A DNA stretch of 21,247 nucleotides, from IMG/VR virus record IMGVR_UViG_3300027782_000429, positions 1 to 21,247 of that record; one strand, written 5' to 3'. Within the stretch, counting starts at the first letter, position 1, and every line of letters begins with the position of its first letter. A program made the position numbers and the translations under genes. This document shows positions 1-4,173 of the stretch, piece by piece. Source of the stretch: a virus. Under the pieces are notes generated by a model. That model was not told the origin of the DNA, made no database searches, and worked only from the letters and a program-made list of their open reading frames with translations.

Positions 1-1
1 G

Positions 2-115
2 CCACACTTGACATACAATAGATTAATTGCTATGATTGAGAGTGCCCAGTATGAAAAAGAAGGTATTCTAGACCCCAACCTACAGAGAGAGCGGTGGAGA
101 AGTGGACTTTGGTAA
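2..115 (+). CDS. C-terminal end of an upstream phage protein (partial)
   Basis: This frame is open from base 2 to a TAA at 113-115 and overlaps the GTG start of the next gene by 14 bases, a usual spacing in phage operons. The residual 37 residues are polar and charged (pattern NRLIAMIESAQYEKEGIL, then a basic RERWRSGLW end), as in the tail of a soluble protein. I do not recognise the family. An ATG at 32-34 lies in this frame, but a 27-residue protein from there is less likely than the end of a larger gene that begins outside the window. Confidence 0.5.
   Translation, partial: PHLTYNRLIAMIESAQYEKEGILDPNLQRERWRSGLW
8..36 (+). promoter_or_regulatory. possible sigma70-like promoter at the window edge
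   Basis: TTGACA (8-13), a 17-base spacer and TATGAT (31-36) form a near-consensus promoter that could transcribe the two genes starting at 102 and 374. It lies inside the putative end of an upstream gene, so it may be an internal promoter or chance. Confidence 0.35.
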
Positions 116-377
116 GATTGCTATTATCCTTTCACAGATTAATACAGACGCATTAGAGTTAGAAGATGTAGAGTATCTGCCTTCTGACTTTTGGAAAGAC
201 CTTGAAGACGGTCTTGGTCTTGCAGACTTTATTGCAGGTGGTTGGGCAGAGCCTACAGAGGCAGGCAAGTCACAGTTAGAGTTAGCATGGCGTACTCTTT
301 GTGACATCAGAGAGATTGACCCTGAGACAATGTATGACAACCCTGCTGACTTTTTCAAGGCACAGGAAACCGAGTGA
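102..377 (+). CDS. small acidic phage protein, tandem paralogue A
   Basis: This is a 91-residue acidic protein with no signal peptide or membrane segment. The GTG start at 102 is preceded by a purine-rich Shine-Dalgarno stretch (GGTGGAG, 93-99). Its stop overlaps the next start as GTGA (374-377), so the two genes are probably translationally coupled. The sequence resembles the next gene product: both begin with a DF...(I/V)IL pattern, have a central (L/F)xDLGL-like block, a G-W/L-x-E/V segment, and a C-terminal acidic helix pattern (RTLCDIREIDPETM against FLQSIKLTEDDI). The middle (helix, turn with T-E-A-G, helix) could be winged-helix-like, but this is weak. Two small adjacent genes of similar size recall tail assembly chaperone pairs, but there is no slippery site or long shared N-terminus, so function stays unknown. 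Confidence 0.75.
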   Translation: MDFGKIAIILSQINTDALELEDVEYLPSDFWKDLEDGLGLADFIAGGWAEPTEAGKSQLELAWRTLCDIREIDPETMYDNPADFFKAQETE

Positions 378-652
378 CAGACTTTGCAACCCAGTGTGTA
401 ATCCTGGGGGAGTTGTATGAAGGCTATAAGGAAGAAAAAGATTTCAGGGCATTCATAGAGTTCAACGATCTTGGTTTACCATTAGCATATCTAACTGCCC
501 AGGGATTAGTTGTAGAAGTTTCAGATGATGGACGCAGATATATAATTGATACCTTTGAGATGTTTCTTCAGTCTATTAAACTAACTGAAGATGACATCAT
601 TGAGGGCATGACCCTTGATGAGGTTTTGGAAATGGCTGCCTCAGAAGACTGA
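374..652 (+). CDS. small acidic phage protein, tandem paralogue B
   Basis: This 92-residue acidic protein starts at a GTG that shares bases with the stop of the previous gene (GTGA). A Shine-Dalgarno-like AGGAAAC lies at 364-370. The sequence carries FNDLGLPLAYLTAQGL, then a D-D-G-R-R turn and a long helix, which matches the layout of the preceding protein and suggests a tandem duplication followed by divergence. There are no cysteines that suggest metal binding and no membrane segment. Its stop codon lies inside a short hairpin followed by five Ts, which probably ends transcription of this operon. I do not recognise the family; a DNA-binding or virion-assembly role is possible but not shown. 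Confidence 0.75.
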   Translation: MTDFATQCVILGELYEGYKEEKDFRAFIEFNDLGLPLAYLTAQGLVVEVSDDGRRYIIDTFEMFLQSIKLTEDDIIEGMTLDEVLEMAASED

Positions 653-659
653 GATTTTT
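640..659 (+). terminator. short rho-independent terminator overlapping a stop codon
   Basis: CTCAG (640-644), an AAGA loop and CTGAG (649-653) form a 5-bp hairpin, followed after one base by TTTTT (655-659). The TGA stop of the preceding gene (650-652) lies in the 3' arm. The stem is short but the T-run and position support a terminator. Confidence 0.55.
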
Positions 660-754
660 CGACAAACCTTTCAACCATCAAACCTTATTACGAATCGAAG
701 ATCTTTTTCCCAGGATTCTAGACATTACGAACCAATAAAAAATTTTGCAGGGTT

Positions 755-796
755 TTAGCCTTTACCTAACAAACCTTAGCCTTTACTTAACAAACC
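755..796 (+). repeat. 21-bp tandem direct repeat (two units)
   Basis: The units at 755-775 and 776-796 differ at one base (C or T at unit position 12) and each ends in CAAACC. A unit of two helical turns places the CAAACCT motifs on the same face of the DNA, as in iterons or multi-site operators. Confidence 0.75.
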
Positions 797-894
797 TTAT
801 ATCATACAAACCTTTGCATGTCAAACCTCTATATCCCAAAAGCCAGAATGTATGGTTTGTTATTCCTATAGGGGTATTACGAACTCTCTTATTT

Positions 895-948
895 ATCCCC
901 CGCCCTACCGTGAATCATAATCCTGTTAGACATTCTGCAGCGGGGGAT
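895..948. repeat. GC-rich inverted repeat
   Basis: ATCCCCCGC (895-903) and GCGGGGGAT (940-948) are perfectly complementary over 9 bp and enclose a 36-base loop. The arms are strikingly GC-rich in an AT-rich region. No T-run follows on either strand, so it is not an ordinary terminator. It may be a structured RNA, a cruciform or a protein site. Confidence 0.55.
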
Positions 949-1124
949 CAGAAGATATACTAAACCCTATAGTATAAAAGACATTACGAAGGGCTTATTT
1001 TTTTCCCTGGATTTTAGAATATTATCAAACCTTTATAGATTTTTATGTAAGGTTTTCTACATTTTTCTCACATTTTCCACAGTTTTTATACAGGGTTTTG
1101 TTATCAAATCGTTATCAAATATGG

Positions 1125-1153
1125 TTGACAAATGGGAGGTTTGGGAGTATAAT
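1125..1153 (+). promoter_or_regulatory. perfect sigma70 promoter with CAAACCT motif in the spacer
   Basis: TTGACA (1125-1130), a 17-base spacer and TATAAT (1148-1153) match the consensus exactly. The spacer contains AGGTTTG (1137-1143), so a protein bound there would block RNA polymerase. Transcription would start near 1160 and run through three more AGGTTTG copies towards the DnaA boxes, with no gene until 1388. It may make an origin-activating or regulatory RNA, or the leader of the 1388 gene. Confidence 0.75.
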
Positions 1154-1303
1154 CCAGGCAAAGGTTTGATATGTGAAGGTTTGGGAAGGGGAGGTTTGTC
1201 CGCTGTGACATTACGAAGCCCCTCTTATAAATGCTCAATAACCCACTATCCTCCACTTTCCTCCACTTTAAGATAAATCTAAAAAATATCAGTAACATTT
1301 AAC

Positions 1304-1367
1304 TGTGGATAACTTGTGGATAAACCTGTGGATAACTAAGATTTTCACGGTATTGACATGTGGATAA
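1304..1367 (+). other. four exact DnaA boxes
   Basis: TGTGGATAA, the reverse complement of the consensus DnaA box TTATCCACA, occurs at 1304-1312, 1315-1323, 1327-1335 and 1359-1367, all in the same orientation. The first three start 11-12 bases apart, about one helical turn. A near-match in the opposite orientation, TTTTCCACA, is at 1073-1081. Together with the AT-rich DNA to the left this is a plausible DnaA-dependent origin or a DnaA titration site. Confidence 0.75.
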
Positions 1368-1381
1368 CTATGTGATATCCT
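1353..1381 (+). promoter_or_regulatory. promoter overlapped by a DnaA box
   Basis: TTGACA (1353-1358), a 17-base spacer and TATCCT (1376-1381) lie exactly six bases before the ATG at 1388, predicting a leaderless mRNA. The fourth DnaA box (1359-1367) sits directly after the -35 element, so DnaA binding should repress this promoter. The -10 box matches the consensus at four of six bases. Confidence 0.5.
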
Positions 1382-1387
1382 TGATGT

Positions 1388-1507
1388 ATGACATGTACAA
1401 AGTATGGCTGTGACTACGAATTAGACCTTGATGGACAGGTTACATGTACTGTTTGTGGTGCTATGGATGATGATAGACAACCAGTAAACCCTCATGTGAT
1501 AGAATAG
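1388..1507 (+). CDS. 39-residue zinc-ribbon mini-protein
   Basis: The protein has two cysteine pairs, C3-x4-C8 and C20-x2-C23 (TCTVCGAM), separated by an acidic hairpin-like segment, as in single zinc ribbons. No Shine-Dalgarno sequence precedes the ATG at 1388. Instead a -10 box ends six bases upstream, so the transcript probably begins at the ATG. It is the first gene after the DnaA-box cluster, and a DnaA box overlaps its promoter. A role in replication or transcription control is an inference from position only. The stop overlaps the -10 box of the next gene. It is very short, but the cysteine pattern and promoter geometry make chance unlikely. Confidence 0.6.
   Translation: MTCTKYGCDYELDLDGQVTCTVCGAMDDDRQPVNPHVIE
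1497..1505 (+). promoter_or_regulatory. extended -10 promoter for the gene at 1512
   Basis: TGA followed by TAGAAT (1500-1505) is an extended -10 element that ends six bases before the ATG at 1512. I see no good -35 box at the usual distance. The spacing predicts a leaderless mRNA. Confidence 0.5.
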
Positions 1508-1511
1508 AGTT

Positions 1512-1703
1512 ATGCTAACATTAACTCTTATACTAATTACTTGGTATGCCACAAAGGTATACTATACAAAAACCTTAACTATCCAAGCACCAGCAAAAGA
1601 AGAAGGTCCTATGGTCCATGCAAGATGTGCTAAGTGTTCTCAAACCATCTACACACATAAAGACAACCTTCGTGCTCCATACTACTGTCTAGCCTGTAAG
1701 TAG
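1512..1703 (+). CDS. small membrane-anchored zinc-ribbon protein
   Basis: This 63-residue protein has an N-terminal hydrophobic helix (residues 1-16, LTLTLILITWYATKVYY), a basic linker, and a C-terminal zinc-ribbon pattern CAKC ... CLAC with about 18 residues between the pairs. It would be anchored in the cytoplasmic membrane with the metal site probably inside, since basic residues follow the helix. There is no Shine-Dalgarno site; a TAGAAT box lies six bases upstream, so the mRNA is probably leaderless. The next gene is on the opposite strand and ends just after it. Function is unknown. Confidence 0.65.
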   Translation: MLTLTLILITWYATKVYYTKTLTIQAPAKEEGPMVHARCAKCSQTIYTHKDNLRAPYYCLACK

Positions 1704-1711
1704 CCAGGCTA

Positions 1712-2029
1712 TCAAACCTCTTTAATCGCCTTATTGACCATACGGATCAACATTCTCCTGGTTACTTTAGTTGCATCAAATGTCTCCGTATATCCACCAT
1801 GAGGCATTTGTTCTTTAGTTAGATAGTGTCCGTATCTATCCCTTAGTGTTCTTAGTACTATAGTTTCTACTTCTTTTGCCCTATACCGTTCAAAAAAGTG
1901 CCAATACTTAATTAAGATCCAACCCTTGGTCCTGTGGCTTGCAAACCTTTTACCTGAGATATCTGATATGCCTATCTTAATAGCCTTATGCTCTGGACTG
2001 TATAGTAGGTATAAGACTGCTTGCTCCAT
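1712..2029 (-). CDS. T5orf172/GIY-YIG-like nuclease-family protein
   Basis: The 105-residue protein reads YLLYSPEHKAIKIGIS, then R-F-x-x-H, a W-x-x-x-K-Y-W segment, A-x-x-V-E-T, and a C-terminal GGYTET. This matches the T5orf172/MUG113 branch of the GIY-YIG superfamily, where a Y-x-x-x-x...K-I-G-I-S core is followed by a helix with a conserved E (here in the AKEVETIVL segment). Members are found in phages and are thought to act on DNA. I chose the ATG at 2029 and not the one at 2092, because a TATAAT on the minus strand (2036-2041) ends six bases upstream of it and the family core begins directly after. It is the only minus-strand gene in this stretch and shares a divergent promoter region with the gene at 2057. 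Confidence 0.75.
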   Translation of the reverse strand: MEQAVLYLLYSPEHKAIKIGISDISGKRFASHRTKGWILIKYWHFFERYRAKEVETIVLRTLRDRYGHYLTKEQMPHGGYTETFDATKVTRRMLIRMVNKAIKEV

Positions 2030-2050
2030 GCATACATTATAGGCTATACT
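2021..2050. promoter_or_regulatory. compact divergent pair of leaderless promoters
   Basis: On the minus strand TATAAT (plus-strand ATTATA, 2036-2041) ends six bases before the ATG at 2029. On the plus strand TATACT (2045-2050) ends six bases before the ATG at 2057, with a weak -35 TTGCTC (2021-2026). The -10 boxes are three bases apart and the start codons 27 bases apart, so only one promoter can be occupied at a time. Confidence 0.6.
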
Positions 2051-2056
2051 AGGCCT

Positions 2057-2221
2057 ATGCCATCCAAAAAGGAAAAACAGGATTTGCAACAAAAATATTT
2101 TAATAAAGTAAGATTAAATAATAAAGAACTCTGGAGCCTATGCTATATATGTTCCAAACCTAGATATTCCTTTAGCCCTGTAGAGAATATACCTATGCCT
2201 GTGTGTAAAGAGCATTCTTGA
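2057..2221 (+). CDS. 54-residue basic zinc-finger-like mini-protein
   Basis: The protein begins with a lysine-rich helix (PSKKEKQDLQQKYFNKV) and ends with C-Y-I-C ... C-K-E-H, a plausible four-ligand zinc site with three cysteines and one histidine. An upstream in-frame ATG at 2021 exists, but the ATG at 2057 fits the TATACT box located six bases before it and avoids overlap with the divergent gene. The stop codon TGA (2219-2221) overlaps the TTGACA of the next promoter. The family is not recognised; DNA or RNA binding is possible. Confidence 0.6.
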   Translation: MPSKKEKQDLQQKYFNKVRLNNKELWSLCYICSKPRYSFSPVENIPMPVCKEHS

Positions 2222-2246
2222 CATACCGTGGAATTTATGAGATAAT
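2218..2246 (+). promoter_or_regulatory. near-consensus promoter for the gene at 2253
   Basis: TTGACA (2218-2223), a 17-base spacer and GATAAT (2241-2246) end six bases before the ATG at 2253. This is the clearest example in the window of a strong promoter placed to give a leaderless transcript. Confidence 0.7.
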
Positions 2247-2252
2247 GGCTAT

Positions 2253-2468
2253 ATGAAGAAAAACGATGTAGATTTTGACAAACCTTTGCCTATGTATATT
2301 TTTGAGTCCTGTATCTATTGTGGTAGGTTTACTAGAACCAAGGACAAAGCCAAACTAATCCTATTTATGTATGATCATTATGGGGAAGATGGTATTAAGC
2401 GTTGTAATAAGACTTGGTATGGGGAGTTTGTATATACCTTGCTAAATTGGAAGCATAGAAATTATTAA
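2253..2468 (+). CDS. 71-residue hypothetical protein with CxxC motif
   Basis: The sequence has C-I-Y-C-G-R near residues 20-25 and a further cysteine in K-R-C-N, with aromatic-rich helices in between (FMYDHYGEDG) and at the C-terminus (WYGEFVYTLLNWKHRNY). It may bind one metal ion. The gene has its own strong promoter with a predicted leaderless start at 2253. Its TAA stop (2466-2468) overlaps the likely ATT start of the HNH gene that follows, so the two are probably co-transcribed and coupled. No family is recognised. Confidence 0.65.
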   Translation: MKKNDVDFDKPLPMYIFESCIYCGRFTRTKDKAKLILFMYDHYGEDGIKRCNKTWYGEFVYTLLNWKHRNY

Positions 2469-2928
2469 AAACAAATCTTTAAGGCATAAGTCAGAGCCAG
2501 AACATGGTACTCGCTCTGGTTATGATTGGCATAGACGAGACATGAAGCAAGAACCTTGCCTATCTTGTCAAGATGCCGAAAGATCTTATTGGAAAAACCA
2601 AAGAATTATTCGTAAGCATCAAATAAATACATTACGAAAGGACTGGAGATTTCGCACTCCTAATGCTAATAGGCATTTTCGTAGAAATAATACAGAGCCA
2701 GGAAACTATTCAGATGCTGATGTACTCTCAACATATGGTTTAGACTGTCATATTTGTCAGACTCCAATAGATTTAAATGCTCCAAGACAAGTAGGAAAAA
2801 ATGGATGGGAAAAAGGTCTTCATATAGATCATGTCTATCCTTTGTCAAAGGGCGGTTTAGATACTATTGAAAATGTAAGACCTTCTCACGGAAAATGTAA
2901 TATTATAAAGTGGGCAACTGTAGGATAG
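2464..2928 (+). CDS. HNH endonuclease with probable ATT start
   Basis: The C-terminal half is an HNH domain: C-H-I-C, then HIDHVYPLSKGG, N-V-R-P-S-H and C-N-I-I-K. The first conventional ATG is at 2542, but the in-frame sequence before it continues the protein with HGTRSGYDWHRR, directly followed by the cysteine pair PCLSC and A-E-R-S-Y. The pattern H-G-T-x-S-G-Y-x-x-H ... P-C-x-x-C is typical of the N-terminus of actinophage HNH-type proteins, so the real start must lie upstream. No ATG, GTG or TTG exists between the frame's TAA at 2443-2445 and 2542. ATT at 2464 (or 2461) overlaps the previous stop and is the best start. The full form has 154 residues; the ATG form has 128. A +1 frameshift from the previous gene is the alternative. 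The enzyme would nick or cut DNA, as homing or packaging-associated HNH proteins do. Confidence 0.7.
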   Translation: MKNKSLRHKSEPEHGTRSGYDWHRRDMKQEPCLSCQDAERSYWKNQRIIRKHQINTLRKDWRFRTPNANRHFRRNNTEPGNYSDADVLSTYGLDCHICQTPIDLNAPRQVGKNGWEKGLHIDHVYPLSKGGLDTIENVRPSHGKCNIIKWATVG

Positions 2929-2986
2929 TAACCAATGTTGCCCGTATAGGGCATGTGGAGGTTTGCTACTCTATTTTGCGCCGAAC

Positions 2987-3015
2987 TTTACATCTAACTT
3001 AGTTTATGATACAAT
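2987..3015 (+). promoter_or_regulatory. promoter for the gene at 3022
   Basis: TTTACA (2987-2992), a 17-base spacer and TACAAT (3010-3015) end six bases before the ATG at 3022. An AGGTTTG motif lies just upstream (2959-2965), where an activator or repressor could bind. The transcript is predicted to be leaderless. Confidence 0.65.
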
Positions 3016-3021
3016 TATTTT

Positions 3022-3699
3022 ATGTTTAAAAAAACTCCTGTGTTAAAATATGAGTCCTCAATAGAAGCATATCAAGATTCAATAGTTCCATCAAAAAAAG
3101 TTGTACCAGATTGGTATAAAAAAATTCCAAGGTGGCAAAATGGAATGAAACCAACAGTTAAACAATGTATGCCTTTTCTTGAGTCTTTAACTATTGGTTA
3201 TTTAATTACTTTACCTTACGATGTTTTTGTTAAAAACGACAATGGTGCACTACAATTGAGTTGGCCTGATTTTGTTAAGAATCACCCCGTTTTAAGAAAC
3301 AATGTTGCAGACATAAGGCTTGTTCCAGCAGGTCACTATGCAGCAGAATTTGAATGGGATTATAATGTTGCCTACACATTACCAAAAGGTTATAGTGCTA
3401 TTTTTACTCATCCATTTAACAGAAATGATTTGCCTTTCACGACTATAACTGGAGTTATTGATGGTGGAATAGTTATGCATCCTCATGGAAATCCTGGATT
3501 TTATATTAAAGAGGGATTTGAAGGATTGATTCCACAAGGAACTCCTATAGCCCAGTTGATTCCATTTCGTCAAGAAAACTGGAAATCTAAAAAAACACCA
3601 GGTTTAGTGGAGATTGCAGAGTCCCAATCAATGGGGAAAGGACTTGTTTTTAGTGGTTGGTATAAAAAAACATTTTGGGTACATAAAAAATATGAATAA
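3022..3699 (+). CDS. phage conserved protein, cupin/beta-sandwich-like
   Basis: This 225-residue protein has the layout of a family I know from many environmental phages: P-D-W-Y-K near residue 30, T-V-K-Q-C-M-P-F, a Y-L-I-T-L-P-Y-D segment, then PKGYSAIFTHPFNR, G-V-I-D-G-G, and I-P-Q-G-T-P-I-A-Q-L-I-P-F. The predicted fold is mainly beta strands, and the family has no established activity, though a cupin-like or jelly-roll enzyme or structural protein is possible. There is no signal peptide. It has its own promoter with a leaderless start. The 237-residue protein encoded at 5919-6632 has a comparable layout and may be a remote relative. A stop followed by a ribosome site links it to the small gene downstream. 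Confidence 0.75.
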   Translation: MFKKTPVLKYESSIEAYQDSIVPSKKVVPDWYKKIPRWQNGMKPTVKQCMPFLESLTIGYLITLPYDVFVKNDNGALQLSWPDFVKNHPVLRNNVADIRLVPAGHYAAEFEWDYNVAYTLPKGYSAIFTHPFNRNDLPFTTITGVIDGGIVMHPHGNPGFYIKEGFEGLIPQGTPIAQLIPFRQENWKSKKTPGLVEIAESQSMGKGLVFSGWYKKTFWVHKKYE

Positions 3700-3714
3700 G
3701 GAGATAATTAATAC

Positions 3715-3876
3715 ATGAGCCTAGACGATATGATATTACGAGAAGAGATTGCAAGAGCCATAGAGGCCATTCCAATTCAAGACTCTATTACGAACGCACT
3801 TGGTATGCGTATGCTTGCTGCAGAGGCTGCTAGAGGCGGTAACACCATGTTTGAGAGCCAGGTAGACTTTGAATAA
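3715..3876 (+). CDS. 53-residue hypothetical protein
   Basis: The ATG at 3715 follows a good Shine-Dalgarno AAGGAG (3698-3703, eleven bases away). The product is a helical protein (SLDDMILREEIARAIEAI, then ALGMRMLAAEAARG), probably a small alpha-helical bundle or partner protein. An ATTACGAA octamer (3787) lies within the coding sequence, where it encodes part of S-I-T-N. The gene overlaps the next mini-gene by 8 bases. No family is recognised. Confidence 0.6.
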   Translation: MSLDDMILREEIARAIEAIPIQDSITNALGMRMLAAEAARGGNTMFESQVDFE

Positions 3877-3985
3877 GAAAGAATGCGATAAGTGTGAAAT
3901 GTCACACAAAGATCCTTTATTTTGGGATCTTCATCAAACCATGACAGATAGCAGGATTTGGTGTGCATATGGCAAAAGAGTGTAG
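3869..3985 (+). CDS. 38-residue CxxC mini-protein
   Basis: A TTG at 3869 opens a frame encoding N-K-K-E-C-D-K-C, H-K-D-P, then a third cysteine near the C-terminus (I-W-C-A-Y-G-K-R-V). The CxxC plus H and C suggests one zinc site. The start overlaps the end of the gene at 3715, and the end overlaps the next start, as in a tightly packed operon. The start codon is inferred, and the reading frame is short, so this is tentative. Confidence 0.45.
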   Translation: MNKKECDKCEMSHKDPLFWDLHQTMTDSRIWCAYGKRV

Positions 3986-4064
3986 CCATACTTGGTATAT
4001 GCGTGAATTGGGTATACAATGTACTAAGTGTCTAGTTTTATGGGAGAGCGATGAAAGAGCCTAA
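3969..4064 (+). CDS. 31-residue zinc-ribbon mini-protein
   Basis: The ATG at 3969 encodes a 31-residue peptide with C-S-H-T-W near the start and C-T-K-C in the middle (GIQCTKCLVLWES). The pairing of C-x-H and CxxC looks like a minimal zinc knuckle or ribbon. It overlaps both neighbours by 14-17 bases. The function is unknown. Confidence 0.5.
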   Translation: MAKECSHTWYMRELGIQCTKCLVLWESDERA

Positions 4065-4173
4065 GATAGCCCAAATGGACTGGCGTAGCCTAGGTTATTG
4101 GCCTGTATGGAAAGATGGAAAGAAAGTGTGGGTACCCAAAGATGAACCATTCAACAAAGATTCAAAAAACTAA
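4051..4173 (+). CDS. 40-residue hypothetical protein
   Basis: The ATG at 4051 encodes a basic, tryptophan-rich peptide (MDWRSLGYWPVWKDGKKVW, then PKDEPFNKDSKN). A GGGAG sequence at 4042-4046 is a reasonable ribosome site. It overlaps the preceding gene by 14 bases and the next by about 30-60 bases, depending on which start the next gene uses. No family is recognised. Confidence 0.45.
   Translation: MKEPKIAQMDWRSLGYWPVWKDGKKVWVPKDEPFNKDSKN

Larger units (their letters stand above)
663..1198. repeat. cluster of CAAACCT motifs that reverses orientation
   Basis: The 7-mer CAAACCT is present on the plus strand at 663, 679, 770, 791, 807, 822 and 1026. Its reverse complement AGGTTTG is at 1137, 1162, 1177 and 1192. 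All copies left of about 1035 point one way and all copies right of 1137 point the other way, so the cluster is roughly symmetric about the AT-rich segment near 1035-1120. About 18 more copies are scattered through the window, where only two or three in all would be expected by chance. It may be an operator, iteron or partition site. Confidence 0.7.
687..1217 (+). repeat. repeated ATTACGAA octamers, all on the plus strand
   Basis: ATTACGAA occurs at 687, 724, 876, 983 and 1210, with three of the five extended to GACATTACGAA (721, 980, 1207). Further copies lie at 2631, 3787, 7505, 9520 and 15367. By eye I found none on the minus strand. Fewer than one copy is expected by chance, so the motif is probably functional and orientation-dependent. 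Confidence 0.65.
653..1387. other. 735-base motif-rich non-coding region, candidate origin or control region
   Basis: I find no convincing gene here. The two open frames of 64-72 codons are on opposite strands, lack good ribosome sites and translate the repeats themselves. The region instead holds CAAACCT and ATTACGAA motifs, a 21-bp tandem repeat, a 9-bp GC-rich inverted repeat, an AT-rich stretch near 1035-1120 with two copies of GTTATCAAAT (1100-1109, 1111-1120), a perfect promoter and four DnaA boxes. This combination of repeats, AT-rich DNA and DnaA boxes resembles replication origins of theta-replicating plasmids and phages. A regulatory hub is the alternative. Confidence 0.7.

Noticed and set aside
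102-652. Tail assembly chaperone pair with programmed frameshift
   Set aside because: No slippery sequence is seen at the junction and the two proteins do not share a long common N-terminus.
745-963. 72-codon plus-strand open frame
   Set aside because: It translates the CAAACCT repeats, has a weak start and no ribosome site, and lies wholly in the motif-rich region.
1104-1298. 64-codon minus-strand open frame
   Set aside because: It runs antisense through a consensus promoter and repeats, with no ribosome site or family signal.
2939-2953. Hairpin TGCCC-GTATA-GGGCA as a terminator
   Set aside because: Only five base pairs and no T-run follows; it may still be a minor RNA structure.
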